A stretch of 40,941 nt of DNA from CAZJRQ01 sp964548535 (GTDB lineage Bacteria > Bacillota > Clostridia > Oscillospirales > Ruminococcaceae). The DNA is taken from contig CAZJRQ010000021.1 of the NCBI GenBank assembly GCA_964548535.1, positions 1 through 40,941 of the forward strand, written 5' to 3'. A program made the translations under genes and the position numbers. A model generated the notes under the pieces. That model worked only from the letters and a program-made list of their open reading frames with translations, was not told where the DNA came from and ran no database searches. This document shows, one piece after another, positions 33,129 through 40,929 of this stretch; within the stretch, counting starts at the first letter, position 1, and each line of letters opens with the position of its first letter.

Positions 33129-33183
33129 GAAATATTATATCAAACTAAGATTAAAAATCAAGATGTTAAATACTTTTTTAGTA

Positions 33184-34299
33184 CTACTTTTCAGTTTCAA
33201 AATCCTTGTTTCTATTCTCTACTAACTTCTTAGTTTTTTTCTCATGGCGCTTCATAACAATCTTCTCGCACCAATCGATAAGTTTTTTTCTAATTGGCAT
33301 AAACACGTAGAAAAACTCTCCAGCATATGTTACAACCTCGCCGTTAAAGCCCTTCTTAAACTTATAAACGCCATAGTTAGGGTGCGTTTCATCTGTATAG
33401 AACGGAATCCCCTGAAAATCATAAATAAAATCACCATTATCTATCGCCCAGTTAATCATTGTCCACTGCATTAGATAGTTTGGATATGTGTTTCTATAAT
33501 GATTTGAAGACGCTCCGTAAACATAACAAGTTTTACCTGCATATTGAGTTGTCAGTGCACCAGAAACCGGAATTTCCTTGCCCGTTTCCTCATCATTTAG
33601 ATAACAAACGAAAAGTCTGCAATGTTCCTCGCCCAAAGCATCAAGCATATTTGCAAAATATTCCTTAGAACGAATAGAAAATCCGTCACGAATACCAGTA
33701 GCCTGCATCATTGGATAAAAATCATCCAACGCTTCCTTACCGCAAGCCTTACAAACTACGCCCTTTCTGCCTGATTTTCTAATACGATTACGCCAATCAG
33801 ACTTAAATGTCATCATAACCTCATCAGCAGTTTTGCCCTCAATATTTCTAAGCATATAGTTATTTCTAGCCTGAATCGTTGAAAGCTCTGGAGCATTATA
33901 AATATGAGTAAAGCCCATATCTTCAATCATTTTTGAAATATGCTTATCCTTTTCTTCAAAGCAAGGATCCCACATAAACTGATAGCTCTTGTACTTTTTA
34001 GCAAGCACCTTTACACCGTCAAACAAATCCTGCATAATTTCCTTATTGCTCCAGTCGCAAGTTGGTCCGTGAGGAGCGTACAAGAAAGTAGTGCCGAATA
34101 TAGGAATTTTTTTAATAATCAAAAGACAAATGCCCTGAATATTATTATCCTTATCTCTTGAAATTACAGCGTCCCAATCCCAGCCTTGCTTAACCTTTGG
34201 CCAGTTAAGCGACTGCATAAAGTTGCCGTAACGACTTGTTTTTGCAAAATTTTCAAACTCCTCAAGCAGAGCAGAATCTGACTTATTTATTATTTCCAT
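33184..34299 (-). CDS. FemAB-family peptidyltransferase (FemX-like)
   Basis: Non-ribosomal transfer of an amino acid from aminoacyl-tRNA to the peptidoglycan precursor, building the interpeptide bridge. The 371-aa protein has two GNAT-like halves: NFMQSLNWPKVKQGWDWDA, FLYAPHGPTCDW, then DDFYPMMQATGIRDGF, GALTTQYAGKTCYVYGASSN and YDFQGIPFYTDETHPNYGVYKFKKGFNGE near the end. This last motif is typical of FemAB. I see no long helical coiled arm as in FemA; the size fits FemX or a single-step enzyme. The ATG at 34299 is preferred over an in-frame TTG at 34317, though its ribosome site is weak. The 176 bp upstream contain no gene. Confidence 0.88.
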   Translation of the reverse strand: MEIINKSDSALLEEFENFAKTSRYGNFMQSLNWPKVKQGWDWDAVISRDKDNNIQGICLLIIKKIPIFGTTFLYAPHGPTCDWSNKEIMQDLFDGVKVLAKKYKSYQFMWDPCFEEKDKHISKMIEDMGFTHIYNAPELSTIQARNNYMLRNIEGKTADEVMMTFKSDWRNRIRKSGRKGVVCKACGKEALDDFYPMMQATGIRDGFSIRSKEYFANMLDALGEEHCRLFVCYLNDEETGKEIPVSGALTTQYAGKTCYVYGASSNHYRNTYPNYLMQWTMINWAIDNGDFIYDFQGIPFYTDETHPNYGVYKFKKGFNGEVVTYAGEFFYVFMPIRKKLIDWCEKIVMKRHEKKTKKLVENRNKDFETEK

Positions 34300-34475
34300 G
34301 TTTATGCCCACACCCAAAATCTACACAAAGTAAATTTAATGTCACGCATGGGCTCGTCCCACCTTTCTTCCTATTGATATTTCTTTTAAACGTATTGAAA
34401 TTCATCTCAATACATAATCATACACTTTATATTATACAGCAAATCGACACAAAATGCAATAGGCGAAATGCTGTA

Positions 34476-34661
34476 TTAATTTTGTTTACGAACAATCGCG
34501 TAATCATCATCTAATCTATAATATGGACAGCTATAATTTGAACCGCTCATAAACCTCATCAACTCATCCTCGTCAAGATTTACGTCACAGCAATAGCATT
34601 CAAAGTCATCATCATAATTATAATTTGAACAAGTTTCACAGCTAGTACTTTTGTTTTTCAT
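34476..34661 (-). CDS. Small Cys-rich DUF6472-like protein
   Basis: A 61-aa acidic protein with CETCSNYNYDDDFECYCCDVNLDEDE and later CPYYRLDDDY: several Cys pairs with many Asp and Tyr, matching from memory the DUF6472 family of clostridia. A small zinc- or metal-binding fold is likely; function unknown. ATG 34661 is best spaced from AAGGAAG, the ATG at 34667 almost touches it. It lies 44 nt after a 4TM protein gene and is the last gene of that operon. Confidence 0.75.
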   Translation of the reverse strand: MKNKSTSCETCSNYNYDDDFECYCCDVNLDEDELMRFMSGSNYSCPYYRLDDDYAIVRKQN

Positions 34662-34705
34662 TTTCATCTTCCTTTTGCAAAATCATTGCACAAACTTTTT
34701 GCTGA

Positions 34706-35203
34706 CTATCTTTCCATTTTTACCAGCTTGATTATTCCCAATATGCCCATGATAATCATCATAAATATCGCTAACACCATGCATGTCCATGCTGTTGTCT
34801 GTGATGATACAAAATTAGTCATTGTTTGGTCGCCAATCACCTTGTATGCCGCATTTTCTTTATCAAAGCTTGACAAAACCATAACTAAATTAAATCTGAA
34901 ATTAAGTAAACAAAAAGCAGTAGTTAGTATTGACAAAATTCCATGAAACAATCCAGTCATATTGTCAGCTTTTTTATATGACCTAAACGCCGTAACGCTA
35001 TGCACAACACAGCTTGCGGTAAATAACAAATATCCCAAAGCTACTATTATAACTTTAGAAACGCTCTCATCTTTAATCATTGCCGGAAAAATAAAAATCA
35101 ATATCAACGCAAAAATCACCGCGCAACTCATTGATATTACAGCAAACACCCTATTGGTTTTTTCGTACGTACTAATTCGCTGATTTTTAATCTGCTTTGG
35201 CAT
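34706..35203 (-). CDS. Four-TM membrane protein of unknown function
   Basis: Not recognised. The 165-aa protein has four TM segments (about residues 20-40, 47-70, 82-108 and 136-160) with a basic N-terminal tail (PKQIKNQR) and a basic C-terminus (KLVKMER). Its ATG lies inside the end of the CNNM gene (17-nt overlap) and follows AGGAGG, so translation of the two is coupled. That argues for joint function with the CNNM transporter or for simple compact packing. Confidence 0.72.
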   Translation of the reverse strand: MPKQIKNQRISTYEKTNRVFAVISMSCAVIFALILIFIFPAMIKDESVSKVIIVALGYLLFTASCVVHSVTAFRSYKKADNMTGLFHGILSILTTAFCLLNFRFNLVMVLSSFDKENAAYKVIGDQTMTNFVSSQTTAWTCMVLAIFMMIIMGILGIIKLVKMER

Positions 35204-36455
35204 TCTTGCTTTCCTCCTGATTTTCTTGAGTTTTAACTCTTACTTTTATGTAGTCAATCTTCTGCTCATCTTCCATAAAAACAGTTAAATTAAATGGGCC
35301 ATATGTAATAAACTCGTTTTGCTCTGGAAGACGGTCTATAAGCTCCATTATCCAACCGCCTATCGAATTTCTCTCAGTTTGAATAGTTTTTTCAGGCAAA
35401 TCTAAACGATCAAGAAAATCATTAACTGAAAAATCAGCCGACACTTGATAGCGATTCTCACCTAGCTTGATAAATGATGTATCTTCCTCATCACTCTCGT
35501 CATAAATCTCGCCCACAAGCTCTTCCAAAATATCCTCAAGAGTACAAATTCCCTCTGTACCTCCATGCTGATCAACGACAACGCACAAATGCATTTTCGC
35601 CTTTTGCATTTCGTGAAGCGCTTGTGAAAGTGTCTTGTTTTCAGATAGATAAATCGGTTTATTCATTATCTTTTTTACATCAGTTTCAAAATTTAAATAA
35701 AGCTCGTAAAAATCAGTCTGATGAATTATTCCAACAATATTATCAATCGTTTTTTCATAAACAGGCAAACGTGAATATTTTGTTTGCATAAAAACGTCCT
35801 TTATTTCATCGACAGAATCATTTATTTCAACAGCTTGAACATTTACTCTAGGCACTAAAACTTCACCAATTGTAATTTCATCAAATTCCAAAGCTGACTT
35901 TACTAAGTCGGATTCTTGCTCCTCCAAAACGCCCTCATCTTCGATTTCATTAATGATATGCATTAGTTCTTCTTCAGTTACTGAAGGCTGATGATCTTTA
36001 GGTCCAGCAAGCTTATTTGCAATTTTTTTAACTCCTGAAAATACTGCAATAAGCGGAGTTGTAATAAAAATAAATACCGACAAAAGTGGTGCAACTGCAA
36101 TCGAAAAACTTTCTGAATTTTCCTTAGCCATACTTTTAGGTAGAATTTCACCAAACACCAGCACAAGAACTGTCATTACAATAGTAGCTAAACCGACACT
36201 TCCGCTGCCGAATTTTTCAGTAAAAAACACCGTTGCCAAAGCAGATGACGCAATGTTAGCGATGTTATTTGCAATTAGTATCGCAGTTAAAGCTTTGTCG
36301 AAATTATTTGTAATGTCCAGTGCTTTTTGGGCATTTGCATTTCCGTCGGCGGCAAGATTTTTCAATCTGATTCGATTAACAGATGAAAAAGCAGTTTCAG
36401 TAGCCGAACATACGGCAGAAACAGCCAACAAAATCACAATTATAAGCGGTATCAT
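35187..36455 (-). CDS. CNNM/CorC-family transporter (DUF21-CBS-CorC_HlyC)
   Basis: A 422-aa membrane protein of the group often named hemolysin C/TlyC; members transport Mg2+ or Co2+, or support ion homeostasis. The DUF21 part (about residues 1-190) begins MIPLIIVILLAVSAVCSATETAFSSVNRIRLK and has the signature VLVFGEILPKSMAKENSE; two CBS domains follow (VPRVNVQAVEIND ... YSRLPVYEKTIDNIVGI and HLCVVVDQHGGTEGICTLEDILEELVGEI), then the C-terminal CorC_HlyC domain (FIKLGENRYQVSADFSVNDFLDRL). ATG 36455 gives the usual N-terminus; GGAGG lies about 14 nt upstream, a long spacing. First gene of a three-gene operon. Confidence 0.92.
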   Translation of the reverse strand: MIPLIIVILLAVSAVCSATETAFSSVNRIRLKNLAADGNANAQKALDITNNFDKALTAILIANNIANIASSALATVFFTEKFGSGSVGLATIVMTVLVLVFGEILPKSMAKENSESFSIAVAPLLSVFIFITTPLIAVFSGVKKIANKLAGPKDHQPSVTEEELMHIINEIEDEGVLEEQESDLVKSALEFDEITIGEVLVPRVNVQAVEINDSVDEIKDVFMQTKYSRLPVYEKTIDNIVGIIHQTDFYELYLNFETDVKKIMNKPIYLSENKTLSQALHEMQKAKMHLCVVVDQHGGTEGICTLEDILEELVGEIYDESDEEDTSFIKLGENRYQVSADFSVNDFLDRLDLPEKTIQTERNSIGGWIMELIDRLPEQNEFITYGPFNLTVFMEDEQKIDYIKVRVKTQENQEESKNAKAD

Positions 36456-36511
36456 TATAAGATAACAGTCCTCCAATATTAATTAAAATTGATTTTTAAA
36501 ATATATAATTT

Positions 36512-36540
36512 ATCATATCATATACATTGAAAAAAATCAA
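36512..36540 (-). promoter_or_regulatory. Promoter of the CNNM operon
   Basis: On the minus strand TTGATT (36535-36540), 17-nt spacer, TATGAT (36512-36517). Confidence 0.7.
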
Positions 36541-36579
36541 GTAAAATTATTGTATGAGAACGTCAATTTTTTTCATAAT

Positions 36580-36610
36580 CAAAAACACGAGCGAGTATAA
36601 AACTCGCTCA
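36580..36610 (-). terminator. Terminator of the ABC operon
   Basis: Stem GAGCGAGT / ACTCGCTC with a 5-nt loop, then GTGTTTTTG on the minus strand, about 100 nt after the ATPase stop codon. Confidence 0.7.
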
Positions 36611-36708
36611 ATAGTAATTAATTATAATCTAAAAAACCAATAAAAAACATATCTGAAAATAAACATCTTAAACAACCAATGCTTAGTCTAATGCAATATA
36701 TATATAAA

Positions 36709-37374
36709 TCAACTTATAATATTACCATCAGAAATTTCAATAATTCTATCGCACTGTTTAGCAATGTTTATGTCGTGAGTTACTATTACAATAGTCCTAC
36801 CCTGTTCATTTAAATCCTTGAACAACTCCATAATTTCTGCTGATGTCTTTGTGTCCAACGCACCAGTTGGTTCATCTGCCAAAATCATACTAGGCTCATT
36901 CACAATCGCTCTAGCTATTGCAACACGCTGTTTTTGTCCACCCGAAAGTTTGTTGCATGGCTTTTTCGCTAGGTCTTCAATGCCAACTGATTTTAGTCCT
37001 TCAAGTGCTTTTTCTTTTTTGTTTTTGATTTTTTGTTTTGAAAACGAAAGTGGTATCAGAACATTTTCAATCGCTGTGAAGTCCTCAACCAATGCAAAAT
37101 CCTGCATTACCATACCGATTTTTTCATTACGGATTTTCGCATACTGCTTTTCTGACAGCTTTTTCACCAGCGTATCATCAATACTATACTCGCCCTCTTG
37201 ATAAGAATCAATGCACGCTAAAATGTGTAGTAAGGTTGATTTTCCAGCGCCAGATTTTCCGATAATTGCTACCATTTCCCCGTCTTTAATTTCAGCCGAT
37301 ACGCCATGCAAAGCCTCAAATTCGTTGGATTTTTTAGGATTGTATATTTTTACGATGTTGTCTAGTTTAACCAT
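36709..37374 (-). CDS. ABC exporter ATPase (LolD/MacB type)
   Basis: A 221-aa ATPase that drives an FtsX/MacB-type permease pair. Walker A GKSGAGKSTLL, Q-loop MVMQDFALVEDFTAIENV, signature LSGGQKQRVAIARAIV, Walker B MILADEPTGALD and the H-loop VTHDINIAKQCD are all present; the pattern is that of the MacB-LolD-YvrO group. Last gene of a three-gene operon, 12 nt after the second permease. Such exporters act in antibiotic peptide resistance, lipoprotein or peptide handling, or signalling; the cargo cannot be read here. Confidence 0.93.
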   Translation of the reverse strand: MVKLDNIVKIYNPKKSNEFEALHGVSAEIKDGEMVAIIGKSGAGKSTLLHILACIDSYQEGEYSIDDTLVKKLSEKQYAKIRNEKIGMVMQDFALVEDFTAIENVLIPLSFSKQKIKNKKEKALEGLKSVGIEDLAKKPCNKLSGGQKQRVAIARAIVNEPSMILADEPTGALDTKTSAEIMELFKDLNEQGRTIVIVTHDINIAKQCDRIIEISDGNIIS

Positions 37375-37386
37375 TTCACTGCCTCC

Positions 37387-38571
37387 TTAATTCTTTTTCA
37401 AAACATCACGCGGCTGTTTTTTGCTAACTATTATTATTGGTATTATAACTGAGAGTAACATATAAGTCAAAATTACTACAGAGCAAATCAAAAGCTGCCA
37501 ACCGCCGAAAGACACGACAGTTTCAGAAAGAAAAGTTTTTTTGCCTATCCACATTAATATCGCTGTTAGTGCCATTGAAGTTATGCTAATTACTGTTGAG
37601 AAAACTAAACTGATTGTTGAGCATTTTTTCCATGTTGCACCGCATAAATAAAGCACTGCAAAACTATGTAAATTTCTCATAGTGCAAATTGCGTTAGTCG
37701 AAATTGAAGTGAAAATCGTAAGCAGTAAAATGCACAATGCTATTGGTGTAATATTATAAAGTTCTCGTGTTATGTGTTCGTTGCTGTTATCATAATAATC
37801 CTTAGTTACTCCATCTTCTTGGATTCCAAGCTTTTCAAAAATATCTTGCAACTGCTTGTCGGTGTAATCATCACTTGAGTAATTTATTATTCCTGGACCA
37901 CAAAAGAAATTTACCATATTTTCATTGTTAAACGCATCATCAACCGTCAATATCATTCGTTGAGGAACAGCTTCACCTGAAGTATCAATGCTTGCAACGT
38001 GATTATGATTATAAACAGAATAAAAATCCTCATAGTTTGTTTTGGGGACGTTTTCACCATTATATCCTGCAATCCTCTGATCATCAGAAATAATTCCAAC
38101 GACTTTGAATTTTATACTTGATTTTCCAAATACTTTTTCCTCAAGTTCAAATGTATCGCCCATACCATATATACTGTCGATTGAAATTAAGCACTCATAA
38201 ATTCCATCATTAGTTTTTTTAGGCATTCTGCCTTCTTCAAGTCGAATATTAAAATTATTAAAAAGATTTGGTGAGTATGAGCAAGCTTTAAAAAGGTTAT
38301 TTTGCTCATCAGATAGCTCAACATAAAAAGTATTAGTTATTTCTACTTCTTTAGGAAACTGCTCATATAAATAATCCTCAGTCAGCGGTCCGCCAAAGGT
38401 AACCACCTTACCATTTTTGCTTAACGCTGATTCAAACGGCTTATAGAAAGAAACACGGTCTTGAAAAGCTGAAATAATAAAAATCATTGCTGACAGCACA
38501 ACTGTCAATTGAATGATAACTAAAATATTCATCAGCTTGTTTTTCTTCATAAATTTTAGTGCATACATCAT
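37387..38571 (-). CDS. ABC exporter permease (FtsX/MacB-like)
   Basis: A 394-aa permease with one N-terminal TM (about residues 13-32), an extracytoplasmic domain of about 220 residues, and three C-terminal TM segments (about 277-299, 318-345 and 358-384). This is the FtsX/MacB_PCD layout. The extracellular domain carries VVGIISDDQRIAGYNGENVPKTNYED and is acidic. GGAGG precedes the ATG. It is downstream of a second, related permease interrupted by the assembly gap. Confidence 0.85.
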   Translation of the reverse strand: MMYALKFMKKNKLMNILVIIQLTVVLSAMIFIISAFQDRVSFYKPFESALSKNGKVVTFGGPLTEDYLYEQFPKEVEITNTFYVELSDEQNNLFKACSYSPNLFNNFNIRLEEGRMPKKTNDGIYECLISIDSIYGMGDTFELEEKVFGKSSIKFKVVGIISDDQRIAGYNGENVPKTNYEDFYSVYNHNHVASIDTSGEAVPQRMILTVDDAFNNENMVNFFCGPGIINYSSDDYTDKQLQDIFEKLGIQEDGVTKDYYDNSNEHITRELYNITPIALCILLLTIFTSISTNAICTMRNLHSFAVLYLCGATWKKCSTISLVFSTVISITSMALTAILMWIGKKTFLSETVVSFGGWQLLICSVVILTYMLLSVIIPIIIVSKKQPRDVLKKN

Positions 38572-38617
38572 ATCGTTTCCTCCGTAAAATCCACCTTTTT
38601 ACCTATACTGAAAATTA

Positions 38618-38717
38618 NNNNNNNNNNNNNNNNNNNNNNNNNNNNNNNNNNNNNNNNNNNNNNNNNNNNNNNNNNNNNNNNNNNNNNNNNNNNNNNNNNN
38701 NNNNNNNNNNNNNNNNN
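38618..38717. other. Assembly gap (100 N)
   Basis: Exactly 100 N, conventional length of an unsized gap. It removes the C-terminal part of the first permease gene. Confidence 0.95.
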
Positions 38718-39486
38718 TTAAGTACTTGTCAACAGCCGACTTAACATCGGCGTATTGAGCCATTGTGATATCCCTTGTGAAAGTGATACTTACTGCTTGT
38801 TCCATTTTCCTAAGCGGAGTATCATCTGCAATAGCTGTGAACGGAATATAAATTCCATAAGTATCATTTACTTTTTTATCAATAATTCTATATGATTCTC
38901 CTGCAACCGTAATTGTTTTTATATCTCTTGATAAAGATATCGAATGTTGTGATTCATAATACGGTGTAACTATGATATTACTACCAATTTGACTGTAATA
39001 ATCGTCATTAATTGCAATTAGCTTTTCTCCATTTAAATACTCATCATCGGTAAATAGATCGCATGTATAGCTTGCAGGTATGATTCCCTTGTCATTTACT
39101 TTAAAATGAAATTCAAAAGGACTTAAATCATAAATTTGATTTGGAATATTTACAAAACAAAACACACAATCTATTGCTTCCTTAGTTTCACTAGACAGTG
39201 ATTTAAGCATTTTAACTAAATCGCCTTTAGTTATAGATGTATATTCATTTGTCATGTCATATTTATCATTATAATCCTTATATTTATTTTCATCAGCAAG
39301 GGAGTAAAGCCCAGCAATTATTATAGTGCGTCCTTCTTCGTCACCCTCATTAATTTTAGTTTTATAGTTTTGAAAGACCCCATAAGAAAAGCATATAGCG
39401 AACGCAGCTATAGCCGCATTCGCAATAATTAATATAGTTATTAGCTTTTGATTTTTTATTTGATTTAATAGGTTTTTTAAAAGCAT
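38718..39486 (-). CDS. ABC exporter permease, 3' end lost in the assembly gap
   Basis: The first 256 residues of a permease related in layout to the one at 37387: a short N-terminal arm, one TM (about residues 15-36), then an extracytoplasmic domain (TIIIAGLYSLADENKY ... YGIYIPFTAIADD). The reading frame runs into the N gap. By comparison with its partner (394 aa) roughly 130 residues with three TM helices are missing, so the real gap is likely longer than 100 bp. Only about 45 bases separate the gap from the next permease ATG. AGGAG precedes its own ATG. First gene of the operon. Confidence 0.8.
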
Positions 39487-39754
39487 AATAAGAGCTCCTC
39501 ATTTTAGATATAATTTTTGTCTTTATATTTAAAACAAACATAAGGGTAGAAAAGTGCAACAAAAAAGGAAATTTATTTTATTTTTGGCGATTTTAATAAA
39601 TTCAAAATGATCAATTTGGTAAATTTGTACAATCAAAACAGTCATATCATTAAGTAAAATTAACATTGACAACTGCATTAGAAATGGTTTCTTTTCGGAG
39701 TTGCTATCCACTGATTGATTGCCTGCCAGTGCTGATGAGATAGGCTTAATCATA

Positions 39755-39782
39755 AGTATAATATATTTAGTGTTTTAGCCAA
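39755..39782 (-). promoter_or_regulatory. Promoter of the ABC operon
   Basis: On the minus strand TTGGCT (39777-39782), 16-nt spacer, TATACT (39755-39760). The start site would be near 39748, giving a leader of about 260 nt. Confidence 0.55.
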
Positions 39783-39826
39783 TATTTCGACATAACACGA
39801 ATAAATTATATTTTTTAAAAAATACA

Positions 39827-39855
39827 TTGACATATTAAATTAATTGCTATATACT
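39827..39855 (+). promoter_or_regulatory. Promoter facing the unknown membrane protein
   Basis: TTGACA (39827-39832), 17-nt spacer, TATACT (39850-39855). Start site expected near 39862. Confidence 0.8.
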
Positions 39856-39915
39856 ATGTAAATAAAAAAGTATAAAAACTAATATAATTACATTTAACAA
39901 TTCAAAATCAATTCC

Positions 39916-39945
39916 GTGTTTTACAGTTTGTAAGACGCTTTTTTT
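39916..39945 (+). terminator. Intrinsic terminator inside the leader (attenuator or small-RNA end)
   Basis: GTGTTTTACA can pair over all ten positions with TGTAAGACGC (two G-U pairs) around a 3-nt loop, followed by seven T. It lies between the promoter at 39827 and the gene at 40032, so it would end a transcript of about 80 nt unless read through. Confidence 0.7.
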
Positions 39946-40031
39946 ATACTCAAAAAGCTAGTAGTTGTCCTTTAGAACTCGATGATTTAAGTTGATGAGA
40001 TAGACTAATAAAATGTTGGAGGTAAATTCAA

Positions 40032-40583
40032 ATGAAAAATAAAATTAAACAAAAAATTTTAATAAGTATTTGCATTGTACAGGCAGTTTTTTTATCAATA
40101 ATATTCGTTAATTATCTTTTAGTTAGTTCAGGTGAATCGCAATATATAGTTACTGAAAAGAAAGCGATCTGTATATCTTCTACCGATAACACTTCCACTT
40201 TCAAGGAAGAAATAGGCATTAAAGGAATAAAAGAATCACCTAAGTCTGATGCCGAGAATAGTTTTTGTTTCACATTAAACGGTACTTACAACATTAAAGA
40301 TGTGGTAATATATAATGCTTATAAAATAGACACTAAAGGCATAACTTATATGAGCGATATTGACTTTAGAAATGTTAATAACGTTACTGGTTATCAGCTT
40401 GAAGAAAAGTTAGAATCCGCCAGATTAGATAAAATCTCAAAAGTAAGGGAAACTAGTATATTAATTTGTCTTGCACCTACCAGTATACTAACTGTAATTC
40501 TATCAATTATTATATATAACAAAATAGAATATAAAATACGTGGTGGATATATTATGGATAAAAGATTTAAACACTATCATTAA
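40032..40583 (+). CDS. Two-TM protein of unknown function
   Basis: Not recognised. The 183-aa protein has a basic N-terminus, one TM (about residues 9-31), an extracytoplasmic region of about 110 residues with no Cys pair or motif that I know (ESQYIVTEKKAICISS ... DVVIYNAYKIDTKGITYMSD), a second TM (about 142-163), and a short basic C-terminal tail. GGAGG lies 11 nt before the ATG. The layout resembles small accessory or immunity proteins of exporter loci. It is divergent from the ABC operon, so a link with it is possible but not shown. Confidence 0.65.
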   Translation: MKNKIKQKILISICIVQAVFLSIIFVNYLLVSSGESQYIVTEKKAICISSTDNTSTFKEEIGIKGIKESPKSDAENSFCFTLNGTYNIKDVVIYNAYKIDTKGITYMSDIDFRNVNNVTGYQLEEKLESARLDKISKVRETSILICLAPTSILTVILSIIIYNKIEYKIRGGYIMDKRFKHYH

Positions 40584-40610
40584 TAGCTGCCTACCAAAAC
40601 AGAGAATCGG

Positions 40611-40639
40611 TTGACAAAACAAGAGCGTTATGGTAAAAT
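40611..40639 (+). promoter_or_regulatory. Consensus promoter reading toward the right edge
   Basis: TTGACA (40611-40616), 17-nt spacer, TAAAAT (40634-40639). The next 175 bp hold only short interrupted frames. Confidence 0.75.
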
Positions 40640-40815
40640 ATGCTTATAATCTTTCTTTTTTGTGAAAGATGGTAAGATTGGCGAAAATGATTTAAATAAT
40701 GCTTAACTTTATAATAAATTAATGGTAATTGATTAGAATATAGGGTTTGAGAATTACGAAAAAGCATAGTTAGTTTTGTAAATATATGATAAAATTAAAT
40801 ACTTAATGAGCGAGT

Positions 40816-40929
40816 ATGGATACAGGTGATTTGAAAAAGATAGGAGCGTATTGGTATGCAATTAACAACAACTCCGGAACATACAGAGCTCCATGTGAAA
40901 ATTGCCAACACACATTTGGAATAAATTAA
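40816..40929 (+). pseudogene. Fragment resembling the C-terminal tip of a deaminase-type toxin
   Basis: A 37-codon frame whose product contains YWYAINNNSGTYRAPC and ends ENCQHTFGIN. APCENCQ looks like the PCxxC zinc motif that closes the active site of cytidine-deaminase-fold toxins, and GTYRAPC with HTFG is of the kind found at the very end of polymorphic toxins. The upstream His-Glu half of such a domain is absent and stop codons lie directly before the ATG, so it would be a displaced toxin tip, not a working enzyme. No good ribosome site. A strong AAGGAGGAA follows at once. Family assignment is an inference from a short motif. Confidence 0.35.

Larger units (their letters stand above)
39487..40031. 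other. Divergent regulatory region, ABC operon / unknown membrane protein
   Basis: 545 bp without a supported gene. It holds back-to-back promoters, a minus-strand leader of about 260 nt for the ABC operon, and a plus-strand leader of about 170 nt with an internal terminator. In the minus leader CTATC ... CACTG ... CAGTG-GATAG can fold into a stem soon after the start site (about 39702-39742). Confidence 0.6.

Noticed and set aside
39529..39753. A 74-codon minus-strand frame just upstream of the ABC permease, possibly a small peptide cargo
   Set aside because: No ribosome site before its ATG, the predicted operon start site falls at or just after the ATG, and the second half reads like translated AT-rich noncoding DNA.
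40662..40706. Short frame reading VKDGKIGENDLNNA, and later in-frame pieces, as remains of a toxin gene
   Set aside because: Several stops interrupt the frame at about the rate expected in AT-rich DNA, and the deaminase-like piece is in another frame.
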